A stretch of 64,000 nt of DNA, from NCBI RefSeq assembly GCF_900108485.1, contig NZ_FNXF01000015.1, positions 1 through 64,000 of the forward strand, read 5' to 3'. The notes below the pieces were generated by a model that searched no databases, was not told the origin of the DNA, and saw nothing but the letters and a program-made list of their open reading frames with translations. The position numbers and the translations under genes were made by a program. Positions 62,595-64,000 of this stretch are shown here, piece after piece (the stretch's first letter is position 1; every line of letters begins with the position of its first letter). The DNA comes from Rheinheimera pacifica. Its GTDB lineage: Bacteria; Pseudomonadota; Gammaproteobacteria; Enterobacterales; Alteromonadaceae.

Positions 62595-64000
62595 ATGAAG
62601 TTATTTTTACTCCCATTGCTGGCGCTAAGCCTGTTACTGGCTGGTTGTGGTGGCGCAGAGGTAGAACAAAACCCGCCGCCTCCGGTACAGGACGACAATG
62701 TTAATTACACCGGGCCTGCGCCGCAAACGGCTGATATTCAGCTGTTTAAACTTACGCTGTGGGACAATATCGCTGCCGGTAACCGCTGCGGTGCCTGCCA
62801 TGTAGCCGGTAACACCGCGCCGTTTTTTGCCCGTAACGACGATATTAACCTGGCCTATGCCGCTGCCAGGCCATTGGTTAATCTGGCTGATCCGGCGCAA
62901 TCGCTGCTGGTAACCAAGCTGGCGGGTGGCCACAACTGCTGGCTGGCCAGCGACAGTGCCTGTGCCGACACCGTGGCGCAATGGGTGCGTAACTGGGCCA
63001 ACAGCACCGATACGCAAAGTGCCACAGTAACCTTAGTTGCGCCACCGGTGCGTGAGCCTGGTGCCAGCAAAGCTTTGCCAGACGACGCCACTTTGTTTGG
63101 TGGTACAGTGTATCCGCTGCTGCGCCAGCACTGTGTAAACTGCCATGCACCGGATGCACCGCAAACCCAGTCGCCATTTTTTGCCGACACTGATCTGGCG
63201 GCGGCATATCAGGCCAGCCGTAAGCTGATTAATCTCGACAGCCCCGAATTGTCGCGCTTTGTCGCCCGGCTGGCCGGTGAGTTTCATAACTGCTGGTCAA
63301 ACTGTGATGATGATGCCGCCACTATGCTGGCTGCGGTGCGCCAGATAGCCGACAGTGTAGAGTTAACTGAGCTGGACCCGGCATTGGTGCCATCTAAAGC
63401 TTTGCGGCTGGACGATGGTGTGGTGGCCTCCAGTGGTGGCCGCTTTGAAGCTAACCAGATTGCGTTTTACCAGTTCAAAACCGGTAATGGCGCTATAGCC
63501 TACGATACCTCTGGGGTAGAGCCGGCGGCAAATTTAAGCCTGCAGGGCGATATTAGCTGGGTAACCGGTTGGGGCATTCAGATTAACAGCGGCCGGGCGC
63601 AGGCCAGCACGCAAAACAGCAACAAACTGGCCCGGCTTATCAGCGCCACCGGCGAAATGACGGTTGAAGCCTGGGTAGTGCCGGCTAACGTGACGCAGCA
63701 AGGCCCGGCTGCTATTGTCAGCTATGCTGGCAGTAACACTGAGCGTAACTTTACGCTGGGCCAGACACAGTACAATTACAATTTCCTGCTGCGTTCTGCA
63801 CTAACCAATTTTGCCGGTTTGCCGGCATTAAGCACGGCCGATGCCGATCAACTGCTGCAGGCCACATTGCAGCATGTGGTGCTGACACAAGACCCGGTAA
63901 ACGGCCGGCGCATTTACATCAATGGCCAGGACAGCGCAGTGCGCGACACCGCAGAGGCTATCCGTAACTGGGATGACAGCTATGCGCTGATTGTCGGTAA
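62595..64000 (+). CDS. Di-haem LamG-like lipoprotein (partial, cut by window edge)
   Basis: At least 468 residues, open at the right edge, ATG 3 bases after the previous stop. Lipobox LLLAGC (lipid Cys18). Two tandem haem modules of about 115 residues: CGACH (65-69) and CVNCH (180-184), each followed by a PFFA segment, an aliphatic stretch (PLVNLADP, KLINLDSP) and an HNCW motif. From about 330 on, a LamG/concanavalin-like domain starts (GEMTVEAWVVPANV, HVVLTQDPVNGRRIYINGQ). Its length and end are unknown. Confidence 0.85.
   Translation, partial: MKLFLLPLLALSLLLAGCGGAEVEQNPPPPVQDDNVNYTGPAPQTADIQLFKLTLWDNIAAGNRCGACHVAGNTAPFFARNDDINLAYAAARPLVNLADPAQSLLVTKLAGGHNCWLASDSACADTVAQWVRNWANSTDTQSATVTLVAPPVREPGASKALPDDATLFGGTVYPLLRQHCVNCHAPDAPQTQSPFFADTDLAAAYQASRKLINLDSPELSRFVARLAGEFHNCWSNCDDDAATMLAAVRQIADSVELTELDPALVPSKALRLDDGVVASSGGRFEANQIAFYQFKTGNGAIAYDTSGVEPAANLSLQGDISWVTGWGIQINSGRAQASTQNSNKLARLISATGEMTVEAWVVPANVTQQGPAAIVSYAGSNTERNFTLGQTQYNYNFLLRSALTNFAGLPALSTADADQLLQATLQHVVLTQDPVNGRRIYINGQDSAVRDTAEAIRNWDDSYALIVG

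Overview
The window is chromosomal DNA of a free-living gammaproteobacterium. Gene content and order (mutS, rpoS, nlpD, pcm, surE, truD, ispF, ispD, ftsB; pncC-recA; syd/queF; ppnN-xni) fit the Alteromonadales/Chromatiaceae group around Rheinheimera, Alishewanella and Arsukibacterium. That placement is inferred from gene families and synteny, not from a database search.

Layout. 1-1307: an IS3-family insertion sequence, inserted just upstream of an Aer-like PAS chemotaxis receptor. 2.9-4.0 kb: a YjfB-like small protein and a DUF2726 membrane-anchored protein. 4.2-9.0 kb: the glyoxylate shunt (aceB, a LysR regulator, aceA), with one shared promoter motif upstream of both enzyme genes and a three-copy intergenic repeat downstream of aceB. 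9.1-11.9 kb: a BarA-type hybrid sensor kinase. 12.06-12.37 kb: tRNA-Phe, tRNA-Thr, tRNA-Phe. 12.5-18.1 kb: a prolyl oligopeptidase lipoprotein, then nucleoside/purine salvage (deoB, deoD, gpt, a guanine-deaminase-like enzyme). 18.1-25.5 kb, mostly minus strand: VF530 protein, NAD-type isocitrate dehydrogenase, the ppnN-xni-DUF3192-unknown operon, a diguanylate cyclase, and upstream of it an undescribed 20-codon reading frame between a perfect hairpin and a terminator. 25.5-30 kb: queF/syd divergent pair and small conserved proteins. 30-41.4 kb: the conserved ftsB-ispD-ispF-truD-surE-pcm-DUF368-nlpD-rpoS block, a GntR/benE pair and mutS. 41.5-44.7 kb: a three-gene minus-strand operon (gluconate-dehydrogenase-subunit-3-like, GMC oxidoreductase, DUF1080) that looks like oxidation of sugars at C3 and cleavage of the 3-keto product, with two palindromic operator-like sites upstream. 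45.1-46.7 kb: pncC and LexA-controlled recA.

46.85-64.0 kb is the most unusual part: at least 16 same-strand genes, nearly all overlapping or within 30 bases of each other, running off the right edge. They encode a haem-binding beta-propeller lipoprotein with hydrazine-synthase-alpha-like features, two small outer-membrane barrels, a TlpA thioredoxin, a DUF4266 lipoprotein ending in GGGGCGCN, a DUF3570 barrel, three TPR/coiled-coil proteins, an ExbB, two unlike ExbDs (one with Asn in place of the proton-carrying Asp), a TonB-like AgmX/PglI protein and two further c-type-haem proteins. I read this as a proton-motive-force-driven trans-envelope machine tied to a periplasmic/outer-membrane redox module. 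Its parts list resembles the Myxococcus Agl-Glt motors, but its function cannot be read from sequence alone. It is the best candidate here for an undescribed system.

No rRNA, CRISPR array or prophage was seen.
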